Shown here: positions 19,626 through 28,466 of the stretch, one piece after another
How the letters are laid out: every line of letters starts with the position of its first letter
Numbering within the stretch: position 1 is the stretch's first letter
NCBI RefSeq assembly: GCF_900009135.1
Contig: NZ_LT797688.1
Location: 631,169 to 695,168 of the forward strand
Origin: Planktothrix sp. PCC 11201
GTDB lineage: Bacteria > Cyanobacteriota > Cyanobacteriia > Cyanobacteriales > Microcoleaceae
Reading direction: 5' to 3'
DNA length: 64,000 bases
Notes under the pieces: model-generated
The model's input: only the letters and a program-made list of their open reading frames with translations
The model's database searches: none
Told to the model about the DNA's origin: nothing
Position numbers and translations under genes: made by a program

Positions 19626-19903
19626 GTCACACCGAAAAGATAAACAACCTGTCTAAAAACCTAGTATGCCTAACGGCAAAACGCGCTCACCTTGACAAGT
19701 GAATCTATAGGGTTCTACTGCACAGTTCTAGTTTCCCCCAGCAGTGGGTAAAAGATTCGTGGGAAGCTCAACAACCAGTTTTTTTGAAACCAATTAGTTT
19801 CAAGTCAAAAAGAACTCGCATTCGTGCGAATAGGGTAGGGCATACCCGCTCTTTAGCTTGGGGAGAATCCCACCTCTGGTTAAAGCACTGCAGGGTAGGT
19901 GAC
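19626..19903. other. Possible structured non-coding element between the direct repeats
   Basis: No ORF of note is found in 19407-20036. Within it, GTCAC at 19626 can pair with GTGAC ending at 19903, closing a domain of about 280 nt. Inside are several local hairpins: ATTCG/CGAAT (near 19820-19831), GGGTA/TACCC (near 19833-19847) and GGGGA/TCCC (near 19860-19870). The 19848-19875 stretch (CTCTTTAGCTTGGGGAGAAT) resembles, from memory, non-coding ends of cyanobacterial IS200/IS605 or HEARO-type elements. I cannot assign a family; the strand is unknown. Confidence 0.3.
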
Positions 19904-19956
19904 TTACTTCAATTTTTGATATGGATATTTTACACCCAACTTTGAAAACGCCCTCT

Positions 19957-19988
19957 GGTGAACCCCCAGGGAGTAATATTTTCGCAAG
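19957..19988. repeat. Direct repeat copy 2 (GGTGAACCCCC...TTTTCGCAAG)
   Basis: A 32-bp near-copy of 19495-19525, directly next to the cysH terminator. The preceding ACTTTGAAAACGCCCT also resembles the right end of the ISAs1 element near 56.9 kb (ACTTTGAAACAGCCCT), which may be coincidence or a relic end. Confidence 0.75.
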
Positions 19989-20017
19989 AAAAAATCCCCC
20001 GAAATCTGTGGCGGGGG
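19988..20017 (-). terminator. Rho-independent terminator of cysH
   Basis: Read on the minus strand: CCCCCG, a 10-nt loop, CGGGGG, then A and six T. It begins 20 bp after the cysH stop codon, a textbook intrinsic terminator. Confidence 0.85.
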
Positions 20018-20036
20018 ATGGGGGAAAATACTTGAC

Positions 20037-20921
20037 CTATAAGTAACTGGAATCCAAACTTTTTGCTTCTTCTTCCGTTTGGGGTAGATGTAAACCACAT
20101 TCCTGTTTTAAGCCGCGAAAACGAGTATCCCGTTCATTTTCATCCGTTGCCATTAAAGGACGGCTAGAATGCCAATCTCCCACGGTGGCATAACCGAGAT
20201 CAAAATAGGGATGGTAGGGCAAATCATGGGCTGTTAAATATTGGTAAATATCCCTGGAACTCCAAGACAAAATCGGATGAACTTTGTATCTTCCCGACTG
20301 TTGAACAACCGGATTTAAGGTTTTGCGATGGTGGGTTTGATCGGCGCGTAATCCCGCTAACCAAGCCGTCGCCTTTAATTCTTTTAAAGCCCGTTGCATC
20401 GGTTCAACCTTACGAATTTTGTCGTAATAGTTTAAAGATTCAATATCATCTTTTTCCCATAATCGACCGCGTAGTGCTTCCATGCGGGCTGGACTCATCG
20501 GAGATTGATAGACTTTTAAATTTAGGTTGAGGCGTTCTGTTAACTGTTCGGCAAAAATATAGGTTTCTGTGGGTAAATAACCCGTATCAACCCAAATAAT
20601 CGGAATATTTGGAACAACGCTAGTGACTAAATGCAACATCACCGCCGCTTGAATTCCAAAACTGGTACTCATGACCAAGCCATTCCCAAATACTTCCGCC
20701 GCCCATTTGACAATAGTAACGGCATCGGCATCAATCAATTGTTGATTAGTTGCATCCAAATCGAATTCGAGTGGTTGAATCCCTGGAATTGCCTTATGCT
20801 CTGAGGTTTGATCCCGAAGATCACGGTGCTGTTGGAAAGAAGTGTGACCGTTAGTAACGGGAGAAGATACATACCCGAGATTCCCGTTGACATTGGGATC
20901 GATCAGATTCAATTGTGGCAT
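20037..20921 (-). CDS. cysH: Phosphoadenosine phosphosulfate reductase
   Basis: A 294-residue enzyme that reduces PAPS to sulfite using thioredoxin or glutaredoxin. The PP-loop region is [17 protein letters not shown], followed by [20 protein letters not shown] and [18 protein letters not shown]. The catalytic cysteine is in [12 protein letters not shown] near the C-terminus. The paired cysteines that bind a 4Fe-4S cluster in APS reductases are absent, so PAPS is the expected substrate. The N-terminal 45 residues are an extra, poorly conserved extension. It acts in cytosolic assimilatory sulfate reduction. Confidence 0.93.
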   Translation of the reverse strand: MPQLNLIDPNVNGNLGYVSSPVTNGHTSFQQHRDLRDQTSEHKAIPGIQPLEFDLDATNQQLIDADAVTIVKWAAEVFGNGLVMSTSFGIQAAVMLHLVTSVVPNIPIIWVDTGYLPTETYIFAEQLTERLNLNLKVYQSPMSPARMEALRGRLWEKDDIESLNYYDKIRKVEPMQRALKELKATAWLAGLRADQTHHRKTLNPVVQQSGRYKVHPILSWSSRDIYQYLTAHDLPYHPYFDLGYATVGDWHSSRPLMATDENERDTRFRGLKQECGLHLPQTEEEAKSLDSSYL

Positions 20922-21189
20922 AGTTTTTGTGGTTTCCCTTGTTAGTAAACGATAAAGGGCCTTGGGAATTGACTTAACACTGGATTACCAGGGTTAGTCA
21001 TTTTCGCACTTTCTAACCTTATGCAAAGGGTTTGGAACACCCCTACAGCTAACCCGACCCTGATATTTTGTGACTTTATGGATTCTGTTTTAATTTTACA
21101 ATAAATCGTTTCTGCAATGATCAGATCAGAAGTTGGCTGCTAAAGGTTAAGTTATGCTGGTGTTGCTGATGTATGCTCATGGTTCCTGT

Positions 21190-22329
21190 ATGACTAGCAC
21201 CCTAACTTCTGTTCCCTTTGTGGATTTGAGTTTGATCCACGAACCCCTTAAACCCGAAATTCAAGCCGCGATCCAGGCTGTAATAGATAAGGGCGACTTT
21301 GTTTTAGGTCAGGCCCTGACGGAATTTGAAATCGCCTTTGCTAAAGCCTGTGGTGTGCCGTATGGGGTAGGAGTGGCCAGTGGCACCGATGCGATCGCTC
21401 TGGGTTTACAAGCCTGTGGAATTAAACCCGGGGATGAAGTTCTGCTTCCGGCTAATACTTTTGTGGCTACGCTGATCGGGGTATTACACGCGGGGGCCAC
21501 TCCAATATTAGTCGATTGTGACCCCCATACGGCCCTGATTGATCTCAACCATGCGGATCAGGTGGTCACGAAAAAAACCAAGGCGATTATTCCGGTGCAT
21601 CTCTATGGCCAAATGGTTTCCCCCCATCAACTGTTTGCTTTTGCTCAGGCCCATAATTTAATTATTTTTGAAGATGCAGCCCAAGCCCACCTAGCCGAGC
21701 GAGAAAGTTATGGTGCTGGAAGTATTGGGTTAGCTGCGGCTTTTAGTTTTTATCCGAGTAAAAATTTGGGTGCTTTTGGGGATGGGGGAATGGTTGTAAC
21801 CCAGAATGAAATTGTTGCCCAAAATCTGCGGAGTCTACGCAATTATGGAGCTCCTCAAAAATATCTCCATACCGAAAAAGGAACAAATAGCCGTCTTGAT
21901 ACCTTACAAGCCGCCGTTCTAAATGTTAAGTTACCCCATTTAAACACTTGGAATCACGATCGCAATTTTGCTGCGGAAAAATATGATGCGTCTATTCTAT
22001 TGTTGCGAGAACGGGGTATTATTCCGATTGAAAATCAGAGTGCCGATGGTCATGTTTATCATCTCTATGTGATTCGGGTAACGGAAGAATCGGCGGTTAA
22101 TCGTGATACCCTCAAAGATAGATTAACGGAACAGGGAATACAGGTCGGAATTCATTACCCCATTCCTTGCCATTTACAACCCGCTTATCAATATTTAGGT
22201 TACAAAGAAGGAGACTTTCCTCAAGCTGAAAAATTAAGTCAACAAATTTTATCCTTACCCATGTATCCCGGATTAACAACTAACCAAATTAATCGAGTTT
22301 TGACATCAATTGGGTCTGTTATATCTTAG
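21190..22329 (+). CDS. DegT/DnrJ/EryC1/StrS aminotransferase
   Basis: A 379-residue PLP-dependent sugar aminotransferase. Features are VASGTDAIALGLQACGIKPG (PLP phosphate site), IIPVHLYGQMV, IIFEDAAQAHLAE and FSFYPSKNLGAFGDGGMVVT, with the Schiff-base lysine in the last. It would convert a nucleotide-linked keto sugar to an amino sugar for polysaccharide or glycan synthesis. I prefer ATG 21190 (MTSTLTSVPFVDLS), where family homology begins; an in-frame ATG at 21154 adds 12 unlikely residues. It is followed by a strong terminator, then the exosortase and export genes. Confidence 0.9.
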   Translation: MTSTLTSVPFVDLSLIHEPLKPEIQAAIQAVIDKGDFVLGQALTEFEIAFAKACGVPYGVGVASGTDAIALGLQACGIKPGDEVLLPANTFVATLIGVLHAGATPILVDCDPHTALIDLNHADQVVTKKTKAIIPVHLYGQMVSPHQLFAFAQAHNLIIFEDAAQAHLAERESYGAGSIGLAAAFSFYPSKNLGAFGDGGMVVTQNEIVAQNLRSLRNYGAPQKYLHTEKGTNSRLDTLQAAVLNVKLPHLNTWNHDRNFAAEKYDASILLLRERGIIPIENQSADGHVYHLYVIRVTEESAVNRDTLKDRLTEQGIQVGIHYPIPCHLQPAYQYLGYKEGDFPQAEKLSQQILSLPMYPGLTTNQINRVLTSIGSVIS

Positions 22330-22363
22330 ATTATCCTAAATCCCTTGGGCAAGGAAATTCCTT

Positions 22364-22392
22364 GGGCGGGGAGACCCCGCCCCTACTTTTTC
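22364..22392 (+). terminator. Terminator after the aminotransferase gene
   Basis: GGGCGGGG (22364-22371), AGA, CCCCGCCC (22375-22382), then CTACTTTTT. The hairpin also carries the CCCCTAC edge of the dispersed palindromic family. Confidence 0.75.
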
Positions 22393-22421
22393 AGGTCAAC
22401 GGTTAACCGTCAATAAGTGTT

Positions 22422-23318
22422 ATGAAAATCAATCGTAAAATTCCAATCACGCTGGAAAAATCTCTATTAAATTGGATGATTGTTGTGTTAATGGTGTTGT
22501 TGTATGCACCACTTTTAATTCATTGGTATGACGGTTGGCTGCATAAAACGATCAGCATTGAACATGAATATTTTAGTCATGGTTTAATTGGGTTGCCTTT
22601 TGCAGCTTATATTGCCTGGACAAAACGACATCAGTGGAAACGTTTACCCAATACCAGCCATCCGTTAGGCATCGGATTAATTCTGATTGGGAGTGGTTTT
22701 TATTGGAGCGGTTTATCAGATTTAGTTAATCTTTCTTTTCCTTTAATGTTGGCAGGACTTTGCCTATCGTTTAAAGGAATTGAAGGCTTAAAATTACAAA
22801 AAATGCCCTTAGTGTTTATATTACTAGCAACCCCCCATCATTTACCCTATTTAATAGAACCCCTAGCCTTACCTTTGCAGAAATTTATTGCTCATGTTGC
22901 TGGATTTATTTTGATTCAGTTTGGCTTGAATGTTCAGGTAGAACAAATTTATTTGTTTGTGAATGATCAAATTGTTGAAGTTGCCCCACACTGTTCCGGG
23001 TTAAAAATGTTATTTACCAGTCTTTATGTTGGATTAATGTTACTGTACTGGACAGGACTTTTAAGTTCAAAAAAATTAAGTATCTTCTTTTTATTGAGTG
23101 CGGCAATAATTAGTATTATTGCCAATATTATTCGCAATACCTTGTTAACTCTGTTCCATGGCACAGGTCAAGAGGGGTTATTTTCCTGGCTGCATGAAGG
23201 TTGGGGCGGAGATTTATATTCAGCCTGTATGTTGGGTTTATTAGTTGTATTAATTAATGGCTTACAACATTATATAGGAATCGATTCCGAAGATCCATTA
23301 GAACAACCCGATCAATAA
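22422..23318 (+). CDS. Cyanoexosortase (B type favoured)
   Basis: A 298-residue multi-pass membrane protein of the exosortase/archaeosortase superfamily. The catalytic triad positions are visible: Cys in VEVAPHCSGLKMLFTSL, Arg in IIANIIRNTLLTLFHG, and His in SWLHEGWGGDLYSACML. Exosortases cut PEP-CTERM-type C-terminal signals and couple the protein to the envelope or to a polysaccharide export system. It is 12 bp upstream of a partner gene and followed by Wza-like and Wzc-like genes, the usual setting. The B subtype is assigned from context and memory. No PEP-CTERM substrate gene is seen in the window. Confidence 0.88.
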   Translation: MKINRKIPITLEKSLLNWMIVVLMVLLYAPLLIHWYDGWLHKTISIEHEYFSHGLIGLPFAAYIAWTKRHQWKRLPNTSHPLGIGLILIGSGFYWSGLSDLVNLSFPLMLAGLCLSFKGIEGLKLQKMPLVFILLATPHHLPYLIEPLALPLQKFIAHVAGFILIQFGLNVQVEQIYLFVNDQIVEVAPHCSGLKMLFTSLYVGLMLLYWTGLLSSKKLSIFFLLSAAIISIIANIIRNTLLTLFHGTGQEGLFSWLHEGWGGDLYSACMLGLLVVLINGLQHYIGIDSEDPLEQPDQ

Positions 23319-23330
23319 CTGATAACTAAT

Positions 23331-24077
23331 ATGATTCTGCAACAAAAACAGTATAAAATTATCATTGTCATCTTAATGATGGTATTATTAATCGGTGCAG
23401 CACTGCCGGGCTATATTAATCAAAAGTGGTCATGGATGGATATGCCCCAACTCCAAACCTTGCCCCAACTTCAAACCATTAGAAAGGAAGGTTTGACAAT
23501 TCCAGGATGGCAAACGGTTAAAATTGAATCCTTGGGTGCGGGCAGTAAACAGTGGTTAAAACAAGAAGTAAAACGCGATAATCAGACAGCAACGGTGCTA
23601 TTATTTCCTCAAAATTACTATAAAGATCAGCCTCAACTGGAATGGATGGATCTGAATGGATTGCTCGGGTGGAAAACCGATGATTTCAGTTACGATCGCT
23701 TTTCCCTAAAATCCACCGCCGGTGAAATTAGCCCGGCGGAAATTGAAGTTCAATTTTTTAGAGCCTGGACTGCAACTCAGACCTGGGCCGTGACTCAGTG
23801 GTACGCTTGGCCCAACGGTGGAAATCCCGCCCCAAGTCGTTGGTTTTGGATTGATCGTTGGGCCCAACTCCATCAGCATCGCGCCCCCTGGGTGGGTGTT
23901 AGTCTTTTGATTCCGATTAAACCCTTAGATAATATTCAGGATGTCTGGCCCGTGGCCGTTTCCCTGGGTGAAAGTATACAAGCATCCCTAATGGCTAAAG
24001 CCTTATTTATAGCAGGGAACATCGGAACCGGGAATGGGGAGGCAAAAACAGGTTTGCTGTCTCAGTATGAGTCCTAA
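23331..24077 (+). CDS. Cyanoexosortase system-associated protein
   Basis: A 248-residue protein with a single N-terminal membrane anchor (IIIVILMMVLLIGAALPGYI) and an EpsI-like extracytoplasmic domain (GLTIPGWQTVKIES, TVLLFPQNYYKDQPQLEWMD, FFRAWTATQTWAVTQWYAWP). Proteins of this type always sit next to cyanobacterial exosortases and have no proven biochemical role. It follows the exosortase by 12 bp, so translation is probably coupled. Two short near repeats (PQLQTLPQLQT) lie just after the anchor. Confidence 0.82.
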   Translation: MILQQKQYKIIIVILMMVLLIGAALPGYINQKWSWMDMPQLQTLPQLQTIRKEGLTIPGWQTVKIESLGAGSKQWLKQEVKRDNQTATVLLFPQNYYKDQPQLEWMDLNGLLGWKTDDFSYDRFSLKSTAGEISPAEIEVQFFRAWTATQTWAVTQWYAWPNGGNPAPSRWFWIDRWAQLHQHRAPWVGVSLLIPIKPLDNIQDVWPVAVSLGESIQASLMAKALFIAGNIGTGNGEAKTGLLSQYES

Positions 24078-24140
24078 CTGCGTAGACATCACAATTGCTA
24101 CACCACAATTCCTTCACCGACGCTGCTAGATGAGTTAATT

Positions 24141-25799
24141 ATGAATCAACGTTGTCGCCAGACCTTTGTATCCCTAGTCCTCGCCAGTCTTTATTCCACC
24201 AGTTGGATAGTCTGTTTCGCCACCTTGCTCTGGGGATTTTCCAGCCGACAAAGGGTTATGGCCCAAACCGTCAATCTTCCAGAAAAATGTGTGATTCCCC
24301 AAGGAGTAGTCACCCAACCCTATCCGGGGGCAAAGTTACGGCCCCCGAGCTTTCCCCAACCCACCTGGCCCCAAATAATACAACTGTTTGACCGGGCCGG
24401 AAATCCCGTCTTAGACCGTTCTGGAGCCGTTGCCCCCCCCATTGATAATATTTATTTCCGGCGTTTAAGTGAAAATCGCGGGGTCAATTATCGTCTTGGC
24501 CCAGGGGATCAACTCTATATTGATGTATTTATTAATGGCCAGCGTTCTAATGATCTCAGCGTCCCCGTTACGGCCGTTACCCCCGATGGTGCGATTTTAT
24601 TACCTTTAATTGGAGCCATTCGGGTTCAGGATTTAACCTTGGAGCAGGTACAAAGGATTATTAATAGCCGTTTAACTCCTTTTGTCCAAAATCCCCAAAC
24701 CAATCTTTCCCTATTAACCCAGCGTCCGGTCAGGGTGACGGTGACCGGGGAAGTGGCTAGACCCGGATTTTATCCCTTAGCCAGTCCTGAACTCCCGATT
24801 GCCCTGACAACGGCCCAGGGAACCACAACGGCGGCGGATTTAAGAATGGTCAAAATTCGGCGTACCTTAGCTAATGGCCAGGTGGTAGAAACGGATGTGG
24901 ATTTGCTGACACCGTTATTATTAGGCGTGAGACCTGTGGATTTGTTACTTGAAGATGGGGATGTGATTGTGGTTCCCTCCCAGGAGGTGCGGGCCTATCA
25001 AGGGCCAACTCGGAATATTTTAGAAACCTATAGTTTGGCCGCCGCCCCCACAGCCGTTAGTGTAACCATTGTGGGAGATGTCACCCGACCAGGATTTTAT
25101 CAACTTCCCCCAGGCAGTGGACAGGTAACAACGGCTATTCAAGCTGCTGGTGGGGCAAGAATCACCTCGGATTTACGGTCGGTTTTGATTTGTCGGATGA
25201 CGGCCGATGGTCGCTTAATCGAAGATATTATCGATTTGTATACTCCCATTCAAGAAGCTACGGCTTTACCGAATGTTTCATTACAAAATGGCGACGCTAT
25301 TATTATCCCGAAACTACAACCGGATGAAGGGTCAGGTTATGATCAACGGTTGGTGGCGACATCAACCTTAGCCAGTCCTCAAATTACGGTAAGAATTTTG
25401 AGTTATCCTGTGAGTACGGTGGGAACGGTAGCATTACAAAATGGTAGTAGTTTTATTGATGTATTAAATTCCGTTCCTTTGAATTTAGCGGATTTACAGG
25501 AAATTGCTTTAATTCGTTATGATCCAGAAACTGGAAAACCCACAAAACAACTTTTAAATGGTAAAAATGTATTAGCGGGGGATGCCACGGATAATGTTTT
25601 ATTACAAGACAATGATGTGATTGTTGTTAACCGCAATTTAATCACTCGGGTGAGTTTTGCTTTAAATACTTTTACTCAACCTTTTCGCGATATTCTCGGA
25701 TTTCTCCTATTTTTCCAACAGTTACAAAACGGGGTGGAAAATCTATTTAGTCCTGGTGGTAGCAGTAGTGGTAGCAGTAATAGTAACAAGAAAAAATAA
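24141..25799 (+). CDS. Polysaccharide export outer-membrane protein (SLBB, Wza-like)
   Basis: A 552-residue exported protein. Residues 1-42 are a signal peptide ending around RVMAQT. The polysaccharide export domain begins at YRLGPGDQLYIDVFINGQRS and is followed by three SLBB domains (VTVTGEVARPGFYPL, VTIVGDVTRPGFYQLPPGSG, VRILSYPVSTVGTVALQNG), each ending in a DGDVIVVP-like motif. The C-terminal segment has a hydrophobic stretch and a Ser/Gly tail (SSSGSSNSNKKK). It should form the outer-membrane pore for polysaccharide export together with the Wzc-like protein encoded 50 bp downstream. Confidence 0.9.
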   Translation: MNQRCRQTFVSLVLASLYSTSWIVCFATLLWGFSSRQRVMAQTVNLPEKCVIPQGVVTQPYPGAKLRPPSFPQPTWPQIIQLFDRAGNPVLDRSGAVAPPIDNIYFRRLSENRGVNYRLGPGDQLYIDVFINGQRSNDLSVPVTAVTPDGAILLPLIGAIRVQDLTLEQVQRIINSRLTPFVQNPQTNLSLLTQRPVRVTVTGEVARPGFYPLASPELPIALTTAQGTTTAADLRMVKIRRTLANGQVVETDVDLLTPLLLGVRPVDLLLEDGDVIVVPSQEVRAYQGPTRNILETYSLAAAPTAVSVTIVGDVTRPGFYQLPPGSGQVTTAIQAAGGARITSDLRSVLICRMTADGRLIEDIIDLYTPIQEATALPNVSLQNGDAIIIPKLQPDEGSGYDQRLVATSTLASPQITVRILSYPVSTVGTVALQNGSSFIDVLNSVPLNLADLQEIALIRYDPETGKPTKQLLNGKNVLAGDATDNVLLQDNDVIVVNRNLITRVSFALNTFTQPFRDILGFLLFFQQLQNGVENLFSPGGSSSGSSNSNKKK

Positions 25800-25849
25800 G
25801 CAGTTAATACCTATCATCCTATTTTTTATTACCCATTACCCATATTATT

Positions 25850-28099
25850 ATGACTTTACCGATTGTTAAACGATATTTAATTGCTTTTGATCAATATAAA
25901 TTGGCGGGTTTTGCCACCTTTATTGTCGCGTTGGGGGCATCGGGAGCCGCTGCAATGTTGATGGAACCTCCGGCTATTCCTCCCTATAAAGCAACGGGTA
26001 TTCTGATGGGTCAAAGTAGTCCGGTGATCTTTTCTAAAACGGGTGAGGTAATTCAACAACAAGGACAACAACTCACTTCTGAAATGTTACTTCCTCCAGC
26101 CATTTTAGAACCGATTCTGAAAGAATATCATCTGGTTCCGAATGAGGAATTGAAAAAAAAATTATCGATTCAGGTGCAGCCGGCTGCTGCTGGTACTAAA
26201 GATGCTCCCGGTTCTCCGATGAAAATTACCATTGCTTATTTAGATCCTAATCGAGAACGGGCGGTAACTTTTGTGAATAAACTTATGAAAACAATGTATG
26301 AACAAAGTCGTGTCATTAATACTCAACAATTAAATAGTATTATTAATCTAATTCAAGAAAGATTAAAACCAGCCGAAGCAGAATTGAGACAGGCAGAAAA
26401 AGAGTTAGAAAATTATGATAAACGGGAAGGAGCTACAATTTTAAGTTTAGAAGGTGGCTCCTTACCCGCAGCAATTTTAGCCAATGAAGAGCAGCAAAAA
26501 CAAATTCAGTTACAGTTAAGTGCCCTGAACGCTCAAGTGGCAAGTTTGGAATCTCAGTTGGGTTTAAATGCTGACCAAGCCTTTGTGGCTCAAGCGTTAG
26601 CCTCTGATCCAATTATTGCTCAACTGCGGGTTCAATTGTATGAAATCGAATCCCAATTAGTGGTTTTACGCAAGGATTATAAAGATCAACATCCTTTAGT
26701 TGCAGAATTAGTCAAACGTCAACAAGCCGCCGAAAAACAGTTACAATCTCGAGCTTCAGAAGTATTGGGAGGAGGTGGAATTGCGGCTCCTTTAGTCAGT
26801 GTGGATAAAATTAGGGTTGATTCTTCTCTTGATCCAACTCGTCAACAATTAGCTCAAAATTTAATTGGGTTAAAAACTCAAAAGGAAAGTTTAGAACAAC
26901 AATTAATATCATCCCAAAAAACCGGAGAAGACCTCAAGCGGAATTACGCTGATATTCCGAATAAACAATCGGAAAAACAACGGCTAGAACAGCAAGTAGC
27001 TTATAAAAAAGCCTTGTATGATCAAATGCAGGTGAAGTTAGTGGATGCGAAAGCGGCTGAAGCTGAAATTACCAGTAGTTTAGCGATCGCCAAAGACGCA
27101 CAGGCTCCTGATATCGAAATTCCTAAAGCGTTGAGTATGGCTTTAATCCTGGCAATGGGAGGACTCGGAGGAGTTTTAGGCGGGGCGGTGATTATTTTTG
27201 TCCTGGGAATGTTGAGTGGGAAATTCTACACCTGGGAAGAAATTCAAGGAGCGTTTAAAGAGCGAGAAGTTCCCCTTTTGGGTGTGGTGCCTAATGTGTT
27301 TTTATTCCCAGAAGATTATGTTTTACCGTTGTTACTTAAACGTTATTCCCCCTATCTGGAATTTTATGAAAAAATTCGCAGTAATTTACAACGGGTGGGA
27401 AATAAATCTCCTAAAGTTATTTTAATCACTAGTGTGGGAACCGGGGAAGGAAAAACCTTAAGTGCCTATAATTTAGCGATCGCCGCGGCTCGCAGTGGTA
27501 AACGGACTCTATTAATTGAAGCGGATTTGCGATCACCTTCGGAAGTAGAATCTTTAGGATTGGCCCTGGATTCCCAGAGTGCGGTGGAACCCCTACAATA
27601 TTATGGAGATTTATATGGTTGTATTCGTCTAGTTCCCGATGTGGCTAACTTATATGTGATTCCCAGTCCGGGGGGAGTTCGTCACCCAGCAACGGTTTTA
27701 GAATCGAGTGAATTGCGCCGTTTGTTAGAAGAAGTCCGCTATCGGTTTGATTTTGTGGTGGTGGATAGTCCGGCTTTAGAAGGCAATAATGATGTTTTAA
27801 CCTTGGAACCCTACACCGATGGGATGGTAATTGTTACCCGTCCAATTTACACCGCCTCGGGGCTATTAGGAGAGGTTACGGACAGATTAATGGATACCGA
27901 GTCAGCCGATCCCAAAAAATATCGTCCGCGACTTTTAGGGGCAATTGTGAATGGGGCGGATATTTTTGTTGACTACTTTGAGGAAGACTCCCTCGAACAT
28001 GACCAACCCGTTCGAGCTCAACCTCGCCCTCGACCTGCGTTAAAACCTAAAGCTCCTAATAAGAAGCAGAAACGATTACCTGCTAGGGCGAGGAAGTGA
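25850..28099 (+). CDS. Wzc/GumC-like chain-length determinant with BY-kinase-type ATPase
   Basis: A 749-residue inner-membrane protein. Two membrane segments (about residues 15-35 and 425-450) enclose a periplasmic coiled-coil domain (ERLKPAEAELRQAEKELENY, VVLRKDYKDQHPLVAEL). The cytoplasmic ATPase has Walker A SVGTGEGKT, Walker A' LLIEADLRSP and Walker B FVVVDSPALEG. The tail is basic and proline-rich (RPRPALKPKAPNKKQKRLPA) and lacks the tyrosine cluster that BY-kinases autophosphorylate. It controls polymer length and export with the Wza-like protein. A G-rich minisatellite begins right after the stop codon. Confidence 0.9.
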   Translation: MTLPIVKRYLIAFDQYKLAGFATFIVALGASGAAAMLMEPPAIPPYKATGILMGQSSPVIFSKTGEVIQQQGQQLTSEMLLPPAILEPILKEYHLVPNEELKKKLSIQVQPAAAGTKDAPGSPMKITIAYLDPNRERAVTFVNKLMKTMYEQSRVINTQQLNSIINLIQERLKPAEAELRQAEKELENYDKREGATILSLEGGSLPAAILANEEQQKQIQLQLSALNAQVASLESQLGLNADQAFVAQALASDPIIAQLRVQLYEIESQLVVLRKDYKDQHPLVAELVKRQQAAEKQLQSRASEVLGGGGIAAPLVSVDKIRVDSSLDPTRQQLAQNLIGLKTQKESLEQQLISSQKTGEDLKRNYADIPNKQSEKQRLEQQVAYKKALYDQMQVKLVDAKAAEAEITSSLAIAKDAQAPDIEIPKALSMALILAMGGLGGVLGGAVIIFVLGMLSGKFYTWEEIQGAFKEREVPLLGVVPNVFLFPEDYVLPLLLKRYSPYLEFYEKIRSNLQRVGNKSPKVILITSVGTGEGKTLSAYNLAIAAARSGKRTLLIEADLRSPSEVESLGLALDSQSAVEPLQYYGDLYGCIRLVPDVANLYVIPSPGGVRHPATVLESSELRRLLEEVRYRFDFVVVDSPALEGNNDVLTLEPYTDGMVIVTRPIYTASGLLGEVTDRLMDTESADPKKYRPRLLGAIVNGADIFVDYFEEDSLEHDQPVRAQPRPRPALKPKAPNKKQKRLPARARK

Positions 28100-28215
28100 G
28101 CAGGGGGAGCAGGGGGAGCAGGGGAGGCAGGGGAGGCAGGGGAGGCAGGGGAGGCAGGGGAGGCAGGGGGAGTAAACTATTACCGATTACCCATTCGTAA
28201 TTCGTAATTTGAAAT
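28100..28215. repeat. G-rich minisatellite and ATTACCC/GTAATTC composite repeat
   Basis: 28100-28171 is built of 9-mers GGGGGAGCA and GGGGAGGCA, about eight units. It continues as AGTAAACTATTACCGATTAC and then ATTCGTAATTCGTAATT. The same composite occurs inverted at 55404-55499 and again at 56913-57025. It fills the gap between the Wzc-like gene and the SRP RNA. Confidence 0.8.
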
Positions 28216-28266
28216 TGATTTAGGGTTTTGGGTTGCAAAATCAAAAATTGTGTTATAGTAGTAAAT

Positions 28267-28360
28267 GACCTGGACTTATGCGATTGGAACGCCCAAATCT
28301 TGTCAGAACCGGAAGGTGGCAGCAATACGGGATGCTTCTGATAGGCGTAAACTCCGGGTC
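28267..28360 (+). ncRNA. ffs: Signal recognition particle RNA (4.5S type)
   Basis: GACC at 28267 pairs with GGTC ending at 28360, closing a single long hairpin. The conserved Ffh-binding domain is present: CAGAACCGGAAGGTGGCAGC with the GGAA tetraloop, facing GATGCTTCTGATAGGCG on the return strand. A TATAGT -10-like box is at 28254-28259, and ACTTTTTTG directly after the RNA gives an intrinsic terminator. The RNA works with Ffh and FtsY in co-translational membrane targeting. Ends are placed by pairing, plus or minus a few bases. Confidence 0.92.
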
Positions 28361-28466
28361 ACTTTTTTGAGACGATATCGGGATTGAAAACGGATTACAG
28401 ACCAAGTTGATTAACCTTTAGCCAGCAAGTGTGTAATTACTAATATTTTAAGAAACTGGAGTCGTT

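Noticed and set aside
28100-28171. CRISPR array
   Set aside because: Units are 9 bp, contiguous and without spacers. No array with 23-40 bp repeats and unique spacers was seen in the window, nor any cas gene.
28083-28325. Minus-strand ORF with a leucine/proline repeat tail over the minisatellite and SRP RNA
   Set aside because: It is a translation of the G-rich tandem repeat and overlaps the ffs gene; not a plausible protein.
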